Origin: Gemmatimonadota bacterium
GTDB lineage: Bacteria; Gemmatimonadota; Gemmatimonadetes; Longimicrobiales; Gaopeijiaceae
Assembly (NCBI GenBank): GCA_022571515.1
Contig: JACZXQ010000004.1
Coordinates: 96,395-160,394 of the forward strand
Direction of reading: 5' to 3'
Length of the DNA stretch: 64,000 nucleotides
The first letter of the stretch is position 1, and each line of letters starts with the position of its first letter. Shown in pieces: positions 48,944 through 56,475 of the stretch. The translations under genes and the position numbers were made by a program. Below the pieces are notes generated by a model. The model saw only the letters and a list, made by a program, of their open reading frames with translations, was not told where the DNA came from and did no database searches.

Positions 48944-49210
48944 CTATGAGCTGGAAGAAGTGCTGGCTGGCTTGGCTACTTCGGCGTGAAGACGATCAGG
49001 CGCGACATCGAGGCCACCCGGCCAAGTTGGGGCTCCAGTCAGAGCGTCGATCTCGACGTCGGCAAACTCCGCAGGATTGTCCACCCAGCGCCGAAAGACG
49101 CCGTGACCAGCAACATCCGACAAATCGGCCTCGCCCTCGACCCCGTCTTCGAACCGAACCCAAAGCTTGAAGTCGGGTCGGGCTTCAGCCGCAACTAGTC
49201 GATACCCCAT
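48944..49210 (-). CDS. DUF2442 domain protein (cassette 4, second gene)
   Basis: 88 aa. Pattern L-W-V-R-F-E-D-G-V-E-G-E-A-D-L and F-R-R-W-x-D-N-P-A-E-F is DUF2442, usually encoded beside DUF4160 in small toxin-antitoxin-like pairs; no DUF4160 gene is present here. It ends in a serine run. ATG with GGAG upstream. Follows the plug-like gene by 18 bp in the same cassette. Confidence 0.85.
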   Translation of the reverse strand: MGYRLVAAEARPDFKLWVRFEDGVEGEADLSDVAGHGVFRRWVDNPAEFADVEIDALTGAPTWPGGLDVAPDRLHAEVAKPASTSSSS

Positions 49211-49228
49211 GATCTCCTACCTTCACTC

Positions 49229-50053
49229 CTACTTTAGTGGATCGATTCTACCCAAGGGTTCGAGGTTTTGTGCCCGATTCCATACCGCCCAAAGAGGCCT
49301 CGCATCGGACGCCTGCCCCCACAGTGGCTCAATGCGCACGTCGATCCATGAATTGGCGTGGGCAAAGACGCGCACGCTTCCCCGCCCTACTGTCCCCCCA
49401 GATGTCTGGACCAGGACTTGGTAGAACCCCGGAAGGACATCCGAGAAGACGAAGTCCCCGTTCTCGTCCAAACTGGTGAGCTGGCCCCCGGGGTCGAGGC
49501 GGACTCTCATGACCTTCTCTGCACCCTCTCCCCAGACACTGCCGAGCACTCGGCCTCGAAACCGAACGTCCGCCGCCATGGCCAATGTCCGACTCCACAA
49601 GAGGAGCTCGCCGCATCCCTCTTCATCTCGGACCGGGCCCTCCTGCCCCACATGCAGTTCGACACCGTCTAGGTCCTCAAGGCGAACCAGGAAATCCACG
49701 GTCCAGTCGCCGCCAGTCATGCTCCTCAACATCCGTGCTCCGTTTAGAGAGACAGCCACCTCACACGTCCCACCCTCGGGTAGCTCCCTATACACTCCCC
49801 AGCCCGCGCCTCTCGGGGTACGAATGACAACACCTGGTGCGAGGCGCAGAAGGTTGCTGAGATAGATGCCACGGATCTCGCTCCGAGATCGATGAAAGAC
49901 GGCGCTCGGCCAATCTTTACGCCCTTCGAAGCCCGTATCAAAGAGCCACGAAGTACCCCGTGCGGCTCGCGGCGCAAGCCCTCCTGCGGTGCAGGCGAGG
50001 CACGCCCAAAGAGGCAGCCACAGGACAGCCAGACGGGCGGTACGTGGCAACAT
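49229..50053 (-). CDS. Secreted plug-like plus carboxypeptidase-regulatory-like protein (cassette 4)
   Basis: 274 aa. Signal sequence with a lipobox-like L-A-C-T (residues ~18-21), then a plug-like stretch (I-Y-L-S-N-L-L-R-L-A-P-G-V-V-I-R-T), and a C-terminal beta-sandwich (V-R-F-R-G-R-V-L-G-S-V-W, D-E-N-G-D-F-V-F-S-D-V-L-P-G-F-Y) of the carboxypeptidase-regulatory type. The domain order is the reverse of the cassette-2 protein. Start ATG 50053 (GTG three bases earlier). Function unknown; a ligand-binding envelope protein is inferred. Confidence 0.72.
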   Translation of the reverse strand: MLPRTARLAVLWLPLWACLACTAGGLAPRAARGTSWLFDTGFEGRKDWPSAVFHRSRSEIRGIYLSNLLRLAPGVVIRTPRGAGWGVYRELPEGGTCEVAVSLNGARMLRSMTGGDWTVDFLVRLEDLDGVELHVGQEGPVRDEEGCGELLLWSRTLAMAADVRFRGRVLGSVWGEGAEKVMRVRLDPGGQLTSLDENGDFVFSDVLPGFYQVLVQTSGGTVGRGSVRVFAHANSWIDVRIEPLWGQASDARPLWAVWNRAQNLEPLGRIDPLK

Positions 50054-50142
50054 CACGTGCGACTCGGATCAGTGGAACCATTGTGCGACAAAGCAGACAG
50101 TGCTCTACTCACATTCCCACAACCTGTCATGGGCATGTCACG

Positions 50143-50209
50143 TAACGGGCTAAGGGTGGTGTACGCAGCAAAAGCACCAAGGGCCCGTGCGGGATGCCCA
50201 GCGTTATAA
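50143..50209. repeat. attC-like site S5 (internal deletion)
   Basis: 67 bp. TAACGGGCTAAGGG joins directly to the GGTGT..GCAGCAAAAGCACC part of the common core, so the left half of the loop is deleted. Right end AGCGTTATAAGG. Confidence 0.75.
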
Positions 50210-50297
50210 GGCGTTGTTGTTCCGAAGGCTCCCCCCCCCCCCGATATCGCAGGCACTCCGGAGCGGGGAGGAGGGATCGCCGGACGGTGAGTTCAAC

Positions 50298-50708
50298 CTA
50301 TCCCAGAATCAACAGGAACCAATGGATGGCGAACCCCACGAAGGCAAGGAAGAAGATGAGAAACACGAGCTCGTCCAGGGAAGAGATAGTGCTGACGAAA
50401 TGGCCGCGGAGAGCCTCAAGGGTCCCGACCTGCCTCCTATTTCGGCGCCCGCTTCGTGCCCTGGCTCCTGAAGCCCGACTCACCGCCTCCCCGGGCGCTT
50501 GAGCCTCAGTGCCCGAATACCATACAGCTACGACCTTCTTGAACAAGCCGTGAGCGACGTGGGGTCCCCTGTGGTCTTTCGCAAGCGTGCAGGTGTGAGC
50601 AGTGCCGCGGCACGTCTTCGAGCACGCCTTGGTCTTCCAACCGCGAGCAGGCTTGATGTGACTGTACCTCCTAATCGTCTCTCGATCTTCTGCAAAGGTA
50701 AGTCTCAT
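50298..50708 (-). CDS. Small protein with Cys/His motif and C-terminal membrane anchor (cassette 5)
   Basis: 136 aa, not recognised. Residues ~25-48 contain C-S-K-T-C-R-G-T-A-H-T-C-T-L-A-K-D-H, a likely zinc-binding cluster resembling the C-x-L-x-x-x-H-x-G-P-H motif of small actinobacterial and proteobacterial proteins. Residues ~113-134 are strongly hydrophobic (F-L-I-F-F-L-A-F-V-G-F) and end the protein, which looks like a tail anchor. Sole gene between S5 and S6. Confidence 0.6.
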   Translation of the reverse strand: MRLTFAEDRETIRRYSHIKPARGWKTKACSKTCRGTAHTCTLAKDHRGPHVAHGLFKKVVAVWYSGTEAQAPGEAVSRASGARARSGRRNRRQVGTLEALRGHFVSTISSLDELVFLIFFLAFVGFAIHWFLLILG

Positions 50709-50893
50709 TTAGCCGATTCCCGGAGGACGACAGGTCCGCTGCGAACGAGATGGTAGAAGGGGCGGAGCGGAGTCGCTCCGTACCTTCGTGCATGGGTTCA
50801 ATCTAATGATTCATCATACTGCAACAGAGTTGCCGAGTCCTGTCGCATAGGCAACCCCAACGCGACAACACCCCGGGCTCGAATAATGACTGA

Positions 50894-51067
50894 TAACGGG
50901 CTAATGGGCTCCCGACCGGAGCGCCGCGACCTATACGTATGAACCACTCTCAACTGTACGTACGCGGTGCGGAGTGTCCGCGCAGCGGCCGGTCCGTTGC
51001 TCAGGATAATCCCCGCGGCTATCCCGCGAAAGCGGGCACAGGGCCGAGCTTGAGTTAGGCGTTTTGA
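50894..51067. repeat. attC-like site S6 (chimeric arms)
   Basis: Left arm TAACGGGCTAATGGGCTCCC is of the common type with the TACGTA hairpin; the right arm GCTTGAGTTAGGCGTTTTG is of the S11/S13 type and does not pair with it. The junction is near GTCCGCG-AGCGGCCGG. Confidence 0.78.
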
Positions 51068-51108
51068 GATGTGGCCGTTGCTCGGAGCAGTCGTCCCGGT
51101 TCAACGGC

Positions 51109-51398
51109 TCAGAGACGGTCAGCCCAATATTCGGGTTGCCGACGATGGTGCATGATCGCAAGGAGCTTGAGATTTTCATCCGAGGTGTGATACAGGATGC
51201 TGTATGGAAATCGCCTGAGGACGTAGCGGCGGATCTCGGGTCGCACGGAGAAGCCTGATTCGGGGTGTTCGGTGATTCTAACCACGGCGCGGCGAACTTC
51301 ATCGCCGAGCGCGCTCCCGAGTCCGGCGGATTGACCATCGTAGAAGGCGATGGTTCGGCCAACTCGAGGCGAGCGGCCGCATGGAATGTGACGTTCAA
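51109..51398 (-). pseudogene. ParE/RelE-type toxin gene with frameshift (cassette 6)
   Basis: Reading from the TTG at 51398, 15 residues (V-T-F-H-A-A-A-R-L-E-L-A-E) fit the ParE start. Then the frame is wrong and the ParE sequence resumes in another frame as I-A-F-Y-D-G-Q-S-A-G-L-G, through R-Y-V-L-R-R-F-P-Y-S-I-L-Y and I-M-H-H-R-R-Q-P-E-Y-W to TGA at 51109. One base is missing near 51353 (expected G in a GAA-GCC-ATC series). Intact, it would be a ~97-aa ribosome- or gyrase-targeting toxin. Sits 3 bp after the antitoxin. A sequencing error would produce the same picture. Confidence 0.82.
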
Positions 51399-51401
51399 AG
51401 A

Positions 51402-51623
51402 CTAGCGTTCAGTCGGGATGCCGATTGATCCAAAGACCTCTTCGGCTGGAATCTCGGTGGCCTCCCCAGCCTTCAACTCGGCGAGCCGGCACTCAGCTTC
51501 ATCGTACCATGCCTTCTCGAGCTCTGAATCCTCATCGAGGCTGGAGAGGAGCCGGCGCGCCAACCTCGCCCGGTCATGCTGGGGCAGCTTGAGAACTTCG
51601 TTCTCGATCTGGTCGATAGTCAT
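51402..51623 (-). CDS. Antitoxin of the putative addiction module component type (cassette 6)
   Basis: 73 aa. Helical protein I-E-N-E-V-L-K-L-P-x-x-D-R-A-R-L-A-R-R-L-L-S-S-L-D-E, then a tail ending E-E-V-F-G-S-I-G; this is the TIGR02574 addiction-module family, which partners ParE/RelE toxins. The ATG at 51623 fits the family start; an in-frame ATG at 51647 adds eight residues. First gene of the module. Confidence 0.85.
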   Translation of the reverse strand: MTIDQIENEVLKLPQHDRARLARRLLSSLDEDSELEKAWYDEAECRLAELKAGEATEIPAEEVFGSIGIPTER

Positions 51624-51799
51624 CACAGTATCCCGGCTCAGTTCCAACTACAGCTGATGATACAACGAGCCGCGGGTAGAGTGCCATGCGTACATCGGCC
51701 AAACATCGCAGCCGTGGTGCACCGCGGGTCGCAAGGAAGGAGACGCAACCCCAATCACCACTCTCGCCGTTCCGCCTCGCGGCACGCCGAAGGCCATGT

Positions 51800-51817
51800 C
51801 ACAAAACGGTGTTTATC
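51800..51817. repeat. Collapsed attC-like junction S7
   Basis: Left part CACAAAAC and right part GTTTATCGG are separated by only a few bases. The left flank GGCCATGTCACAAAAC is the inverted complement of the bases right of S6, and GTTTATCGGATGTG matches the inverted bases left of S8. So both cassette ends are here although the site itself is gone. Confidence 0.55.
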
Positions 51818-51918
51818 GGATGTGGAGAACGCAGCCATCTACATGGTCGCGGGCACACCGAGACGCCAGTCGAGCGTGAACCCCGGGATCGGACCTCGAA
51901 CGAAGAGGCGAAACCTGA

Positions 51919-52004
51919 TAACGGATCTGCACTGGAGCTGCGAGCCCGACAACTCGGCTCGAGCCATGCTGCCTCTCGCCGACAGCTCCAACTGCTCGTT
52001 GGAC
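51919..52004. repeat. Inverted repeat between S7 and the cassette-7 gene (possible divergent attC)
   Basis: Starts TAACGGATC, ends CTCGTTGGAC, which fits the GTTRRRY core consensus exactly. Arms TGGAGCTG and CAGCTCCA pair, with a second inner hairpin GAGCC/GGCTC. Sequence is unrelated to the other sites and its flanks do not match partners, so identity as an attC is uncertain. Confidence 0.4.
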
Positions 52005-52015
52005 CGGCGGCGCCC

Positions 52016-52912
52016 CTAATAACGCCTCTGCCGAGGATCAATCATCATGACCCGGTGTCGGCGTCCCTCGACTGATGCTGGATACACGTGGACGGTTGTA
52101 CTTCGATTGTACCACGATACGCCGGTCAGGCGCGAGTGGCGCTCACCTCCCCCAAACTCGGTCTCGAAACTCCGAATCAGGTCATCAACGCCAAAGGTGT
52201 AGGGGTAGCGCAACTCGATCTGCGTCACTACGCCGGCGCTGTTGACTCTGACTATGAGGCTGTCCGCCGCGACGAATCTCCCAATCGGTTGGGCGAGCAC
52301 AGTTAACGCACCCGATCGTCGCTCCTGCGTGCGGACCGTCGAGGGAAGTAGTATCGCGAGTTGGAGACGCTCTCCAGTTTCAAGCTCCACACCGCGGGGG
52401 AGCCGGCTGTCTTCGGAGGCGTGCGTCGGAGGTGGGCTCTCGCAGTCTGTGGGTATCAGCTGAATCTCCCGCGCGTACCGCAGCATGCCGCTCACGTCGG
52501 AGCCAGTACGCAAAGTCCCAGTCCACCCTTGATCTACCCTCACCGACCGGACGGTCACGCCGGCCATCCCGGTTGAGAAAGACAGGACTAGACTATCCCC
52601 GTTCACCCGCCACGTACGGTGGGAATGCGGCGTCTGGAGGGAATTATCCGGAATCTCGACAACGTAAGCCGACCTGGGACGGGATGCCTGGTGCCCGGTC
52701 AGCCTCATTCTCGGGGGAACCGAGTAGATGAGGGAGTCTCCATAGGTGTCGGGCGGCGGTGCCTGAAGATCGGGGCGTCCCCGGGTTTCTTCGACCGGGT
52801 ACCAAGGCCCCACTTCGGCGTCGAGGCATGTTCCCGGGAGTTGGGCCTCCGCTGGCCTTGCTGTCAATAAGATGACGCACCCAGCCATGTGCCCTACCAC
52901 CGCTTTCCTCAT
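52016..52912 (-). CDS. Secreted protein of unknown family (cassette 7)
   Basis: 298 aa. Signal peptide to about A-E-A-Q (residue ~24), then a C-L-D-A-E-V-G-P-W region, a lipocalin-like beta-rich stretch (residues ~70-150) and a C-terminal half with L-I-V-R-V-N-S-A-G-V-V-T-Q-I-E-L and alternating strands. No catalytic motif. I do not recognise a family. Sole gene of its cassette; the stop lies 12 bp from the inverted repeat on its left. Confidence 0.7.
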   Translation of the reverse strand: MRKAVVGHMAGCVILLTARPAEAQLPGTCLDAEVGPWYPVEETRGRPDLQAPPPDTYGDSLIYSVPPRMRLTGHQASRPRSAYVVEIPDNSLQTPHSHRTWRVNGDSLVLSFSTGMAGVTVRSVRVDQGWTGTLRTGSDVSGMLRYAREIQLIPTDCESPPPTHASEDSRLPRGVELETGERLQLAILLPSTVRTQERRSGALTVLAQPIGRFVAADSLIVRVNSAGVVTQIELRYPYTFGVDDLIRSFETEFGGGERHSRLTGVSWYNRSTTVHVYPASVEGRRHRVMMIDPRQRRY

Positions 52913-52980
52913 ATCGGGCTTTCCCTCCTGGTTCTACGCATCGGCCCGAATAGTTTTCGGGCTGTGTTTTTCATGTCCGA

Positions 52981-53120
52981 TAACGGGCTAATGGGCTCCC
53001 GACCGGAGGTGAGCGTAGCTCGCCGTAGAAGTGTCCGCGAAGCGGCCGGGCCCGTGCTGGGATCAACCTACGATGTTCAGCAAATACACCAAAGGCCCGT
53101 GCGGGAGCGCGGCGTTATCT
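52981..53120. repeat. attC-like site S8
   Basis: TAACGGGC at 52981, right end GGCGTTATCTG. Common core GATCAACCTA. The bases right of it (GTTATC-GAA-TCGC pattern) match, inverted, those left of S9. Confidence 0.87.
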
Positions 53121-53143
53121 GAAGTCGCGCCCAGCCACCTGTC

Positions 53144-54346
53144 CTACCGTGCTTCCGATACCTGATACTGCACGATCGATGGCACGTCGAAGGCGTCCAA
53201 CACTACCCCGTAGACACTCCACCCCGGACCGGGGCCCTCAGAGCCAGCCTCCACTATGACCTTCACATCGATGTCGAGAGGCAGATAGACAAAGCCGACG
53301 CGCTGCAACTGGGCATCCATCACATCCCAACGTATCGAGTCGCCCGTTGTGGGCTCCCGCCGAAGCCACACGCTCCCGTCCGAAGCTGCCAAGACGTTTG
53401 TCACCGGAGGGCGGTACTGAGGCCAGGGTACCTGCTCACGGACCAGCGCAGTCGCTCGATGCTCAGTCAATCCGTTCCGCTCCGCTTGAGGCGCCCCAAT
53501 GCTCTTCGCGATGCTGTCGATTTCCGAATCAAGGAGCTCGATGGGCAAGTACGGCACGTTCTGTGACAAGACCGTGTCCCCATTCAGCGCAATGCGATGG
53601 ACACGGAAGGCCGGTCTCTCTCCCCCCGCAGGGGGCTCGCGATCCACCATCACCATGAACGACGCGTCGGGCGGCACGGCCACGAGCGGATTCGACGCAA
53701 ATGGATGTCGGCGCGTAATGGGTCCCTGACCGAGGTCGACCTCGACGTCCTGACCCACAAGTCGCTGAAGGGCCAGGGTGTCGAGCAGCTCGCCTTCCCG
53801 TGTGAGTCTCAACCACGCCTGCTGCGTCCGCGCACCATCCAAGACCGCAGAATTCGGGACGGGGGCAAAGCCCATGACGTTTCCATCCGCCAAGAGGAAG
53901 ATGGGCATCGCTCCGAACCACGGGTTGTCCGCCGTCTGCCGCTTGAAGGAAACCACGCCGAGATACTCTCCGTCGACGTTGAACAGATTCCCGCCCGTTC
54001 GGAAGTCGAAGACGACGAGCGTGTCGCCGGTCCAGGACATGTTTCCTGGAGCCCGGAACTCTCCCGGGCCATCACCTCTCCGACCGATGGTCCGAACGTA
54101 TGTCCCGTCCGCTCCGAACACGATGACATGCGCGGCCTGTGGCTCGGAGGCGAAGACATATCCGTCTGTGGACACATCCACGTCCCAGATCCCCGAGAGG
54201 GCACCCTCCCCCTCGCCGCCCTCGAAGACCGTTCCGGGGGTGGCCAGAAGGCGCGGAACGCGATCATCCTCGGCGTCGGGAGCCCCGCAGCTAATCACGA
54301 AGCATGCAAGGAGCAGCGAGACGATGCGGATTGGACGTCCCCTCAT
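53144..54346 (-). CDS. 6-bladed beta-propeller lipoprotein (cassette 8)
   Basis: 400 aa. Lipobox I-S-C (Cys ~18), then blades with D-V-S-T-D-G-Y-V-F-A, G-R-R-G-D-G-P-G-E-F and N-V-D-G-E-Y-L-G. Blade repeats continue to ~residue 380. Same family as the genes of cassettes 1, 9 and 10 with low identity, so the array holds diverged paralogues rather than recent copies. Start 54346 with GGAGGTG at ideal spacing. Ligand unknown. Confidence 0.85.
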   Translation of the reverse strand: MRGRPIRIVSLLLACFVISCGAPDAEDDRVPRLLATPGTVFEGGEGEGALSGIWDVDVSTDGYVFASEPQAAHVIVFGADGTYVRTIGRRGDGPGEFRAPGNMSWTGDTLVVFDFRTGGNLFNVDGEYLGVVSFKRQTADNPWFGAMPIFLLADGNVMGFAPVPNSAVLDGARTQQAWLRLTREGELLDTLALQRLVGQDVEVDLGQGPITRRHPFASNPLVAVPPDASFMVMVDREPPAGGERPAFRVHRIALNGDTVLSQNVPYLPIELLDSEIDSIAKSIGAPQAERNGLTEHRATALVREQVPWPQYRPPVTNVLAASDGSVWLRREPTTGDSIRWDVMDAQLQRVGFVYLPLDIDVKVIVEAGSEGPGPGWSVYGVVLDAFDVPSIVQYQVSEAR

Positions 54347-54403
54347 ACTGGCACCTCCGGATTTCGCTTCGTGCAGCATCCGCACGCTCAAAGCGATTTC
54401 CGA

Positions 54404-54563
54404 TAACGGGCTAACTGACTCCCGACACGCAGGTGGCGTAGCCACCGGAGCGTCCCGAAGGGCCGGACCGTTCGCATATTAGCGACAGCCTGGAGCATTC
54501 GCGACACCGGCCCGTGCGGCAGCCCGAGGTGGTTGCGGTCCGTGCGGGAGTTAGGCGTTACAG
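54404..54563. repeat. attC-like site S9
   Basis: TAACGGGC at 54404, right end TTAGGCGTTACAGG. The right half is composite: a CGTGCGGCAGCCCGAGG stretch precedes a second CGTGCGGGAGTTAGGCG end, as if two right ends were stacked. Confidence 0.75.
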
Positions 54564-54718
54564 GACGTGCCTACTTCAAACGCTTCAGCGTTGTCGATCA
54601 CGACCTCCGTCTTGTGTTTGCCACGACAGGAGCTGCAGACATCGTGACGACCGCTTCGAAGGGATTGCCTGCTGTGACAGTGTCAGGTGCTTGAAGGCGA
54701 ATGGGAAGGCCGTAGGCC
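54564..54718 (-). pseudogene. Decayed C-terminal fragment of a small secreted protein (cassette 9)
   Basis: Minus strand codes P-D-T-V-T-A-G-N-P-F-E-A-V-V-T, then after a one-base shift T-E-V-V-I-D-N-A-E-A-F-E-V-G-T-S-C, running into S9. The same order of motifs (A-G-S-P-F-E-V-T-V then T-E-V-S-V-D-G) is present in the intact cassette-13 lipoprotein, so this is probably a broken relative. Start and middle are not recoverable. Confidence 0.4.
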
Positions 54719-54747
54719 ACAACCCAGGGCGCCACCTATTGCGTCTA

Positions 54748-55950
54748 TCAACCCGCCAGAAGATACCTTACGAGATACTGCTCGTCGTATTCCCCCGTTT
54801 CCACGGCATATACATGAGTGCTCGTGAACACCATCGGGCGAGCGTTCGCGGGGAAGCGGGCGAACCCGAGGTAAGTGCCATCCTCTTCGAACACATCAAA
54901 GCCTATGGGCTGGAAAAACCTGGACGGGCTAGCCGTCGACGACATCTCATCCACGATGTGACGGCTCACCCAAATGCGTCCGTCTGATCCGAAGTAGAAA
55001 CCGTTGTAGGCTGGCCTGAACTCCGGACGCTCTTCGTCTGACCCATCTGCGGCCTTCCCGTCCGCGATCCGGGCGGCGCGCAGTTCAGCACTCTCGGCTA
55101 GCCCCGCATCGGAGAAGGGCACGGGCGAATAGGGAAGGCTGACCCTGATGATCCCCCCATCCTGGCGGCGGATCTCGAAGGCATACGTACTGTTGCTTCC
55201 CACCAGCATGTGACCGTATGGGTGTAGCCCCCAAACGAGTGACTCGGCCGCCCCGCGTATCTCTGGCGGAGGAATCGTGTCAACCAGTTCTCCACTTCGT
55301 GTGAGGTGTATTAGCCCAACAGGCCACGGAGAGGGAAGGTGGAAGTTCGGGCCCTGCTCACGGCGCATTGCAAAAAGATCAACCATGAGTGCCTTCACGT
55401 AGATGTGCCCGGTCGTATCGACGATCATGGCGGCGTGGCTGGCGCTGAACCCCCCGGCCACGTCCCTTATAGCATCAACCAGATCCCCGTTTTCAGAATA
55501 GCGATTGATTCGACCATTTCCCCTATCTCGGAGGAGAACCTGCCCATCTCTTTGGACCGCGAGCCCGCTAACACCACGGACGTATTCTCCGGGACCCTGT
55601 CCCCTTCGGCCAAAGTCGCGGAGATACGTCCCTGAGGAGTCGAACTTGCGGAGCACCGGCACTTGGTGGTCGAAGACAAGGATGGACCTGTCCGAACCCA
55701 CTGCAACCTCGGTGATTTCGCCGAACGTCTCGACCTCTGAGCCCTCCAACGCCCCGATCCGGAGGTCTTCCCTATACGAGAGAGGCCGCCCCCACAAGCT
55801 GCCGGACACCGTCTGAACAATGATCGTGTCCCCCACGGTGTCCCTTCGAACCACGAGGGGCCCTGCCGCTGGGCCGTCTGCCGCGCAGCCACCGAGGCTC
55901 GTAGTTGCCGTTAGGTAGGCAATCAGTGCAACAACACGCCTCTTCGACAT
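54748..55950 (-). CDS. 6-bladed beta-propeller lipoprotein (cassette 9)
   Basis: 400 aa. Lipobox G-G-C (Cys ~22), then a first blade, G-R-R-G-Q-G-P-G-E-Y, and blades with Q-V-L-L-R-D-R-G-N-G-R-I-N-R-Y-S and I-Y-V-K-A-L-M-V-D. The C-terminal blade has F-Y-F-G-S-D-G-R-I-W-V-S-R-H. Start 55950 is where the signal sequence opens; ~60 codons of open frame upstream lack a signal or family match. Role unknown, presumably surface binding. Confidence 0.85.
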   Translation of the reverse strand: MSKRRVVALIAYLTATTSLGGCAADGPAAGPLVVRRDTVGDTIIVQTVSGSLWGRPLSYREDLRIGALEGSEVETFGEITEVAVGSDRSILVFDHQVPVLRKFDSSGTYLRDFGRRGQGPGEYVRGVSGLAVQRDGQVLLRDRGNGRINRYSENGDLVDAIRDVAGGFSASHAAMIVDTTGHIYVKALMVDLFAMRREQGPNFHLPSPWPVGLIHLTRSGELVDTIPPPEIRGAAESLVWGLHPYGHMLVGSNSTYAFEIRRQDGGIIRVSLPYSPVPFSDAGLAESAELRAARIADGKAADGSDEERPEFRPAYNGFYFGSDGRIWVSRHIVDEMSSTASPSRFFQPIGFDVFEEDGTYLGFARFPANARPMVFTSTHVYAVETGEYDEQYLVRYLLAG

Positions 55951-56164
55951 ATAGCGAGCTCTGAAGGATGGTAGGGGCGGAGGTGGGCACGGAAGCTGCA
56001 AAAAAGATTGCGCACTTGGCGCCAACGCCGCCATCCGCACTCGGGAGTGCGTGGACATCAGTTCAAAGCTCGACCCCGAAGATTCGGTGTTTCCCGTCCT
56101 ACTGACCATGCGTTTGGCCATGTACCTCACTTGAGTTGACGCTACCTGCTAGAGACATGTCCTG

Positions 56165-56292
56165 TAACGGGCTAATGGGCTCCCGACCGGAGCGCAGCGT
56201 AGGTCCACGAAGCAGCCGGGCCCTTGTTGGGATCAACCTATGGTGTCCGCAGCAAATACACCAAGAGCCCGTGCGGGAGCCCGGCGTTATGT
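56165..56292. repeat. attC-like site S10
   Basis: TAACGGGC at 56165, right end GGCGTTATGTG; common core GATCAACCTA. The left flank CATGTCCTGTAAC is the inverted complement of GTTACAGGACGTG right of S9, one mismatch. Confidence 0.88.
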
Positions 56293-56475
56293 GATGTGAC
56301 GCTGCCTGGAGGGATCAAGGGGCTATCCAGGACGCACTTCCCGGGCGGAAGCGACGGATATGCCACTCTACTGTGCGACCAACACGTGAACACCGCCACC
56401 TAGGCGTGCGACCCGCAGCCTTCCACGACCAAAGCATCTGCTGGGAGGCCTCCCACGTTGGCCGAGTTGACGGCA

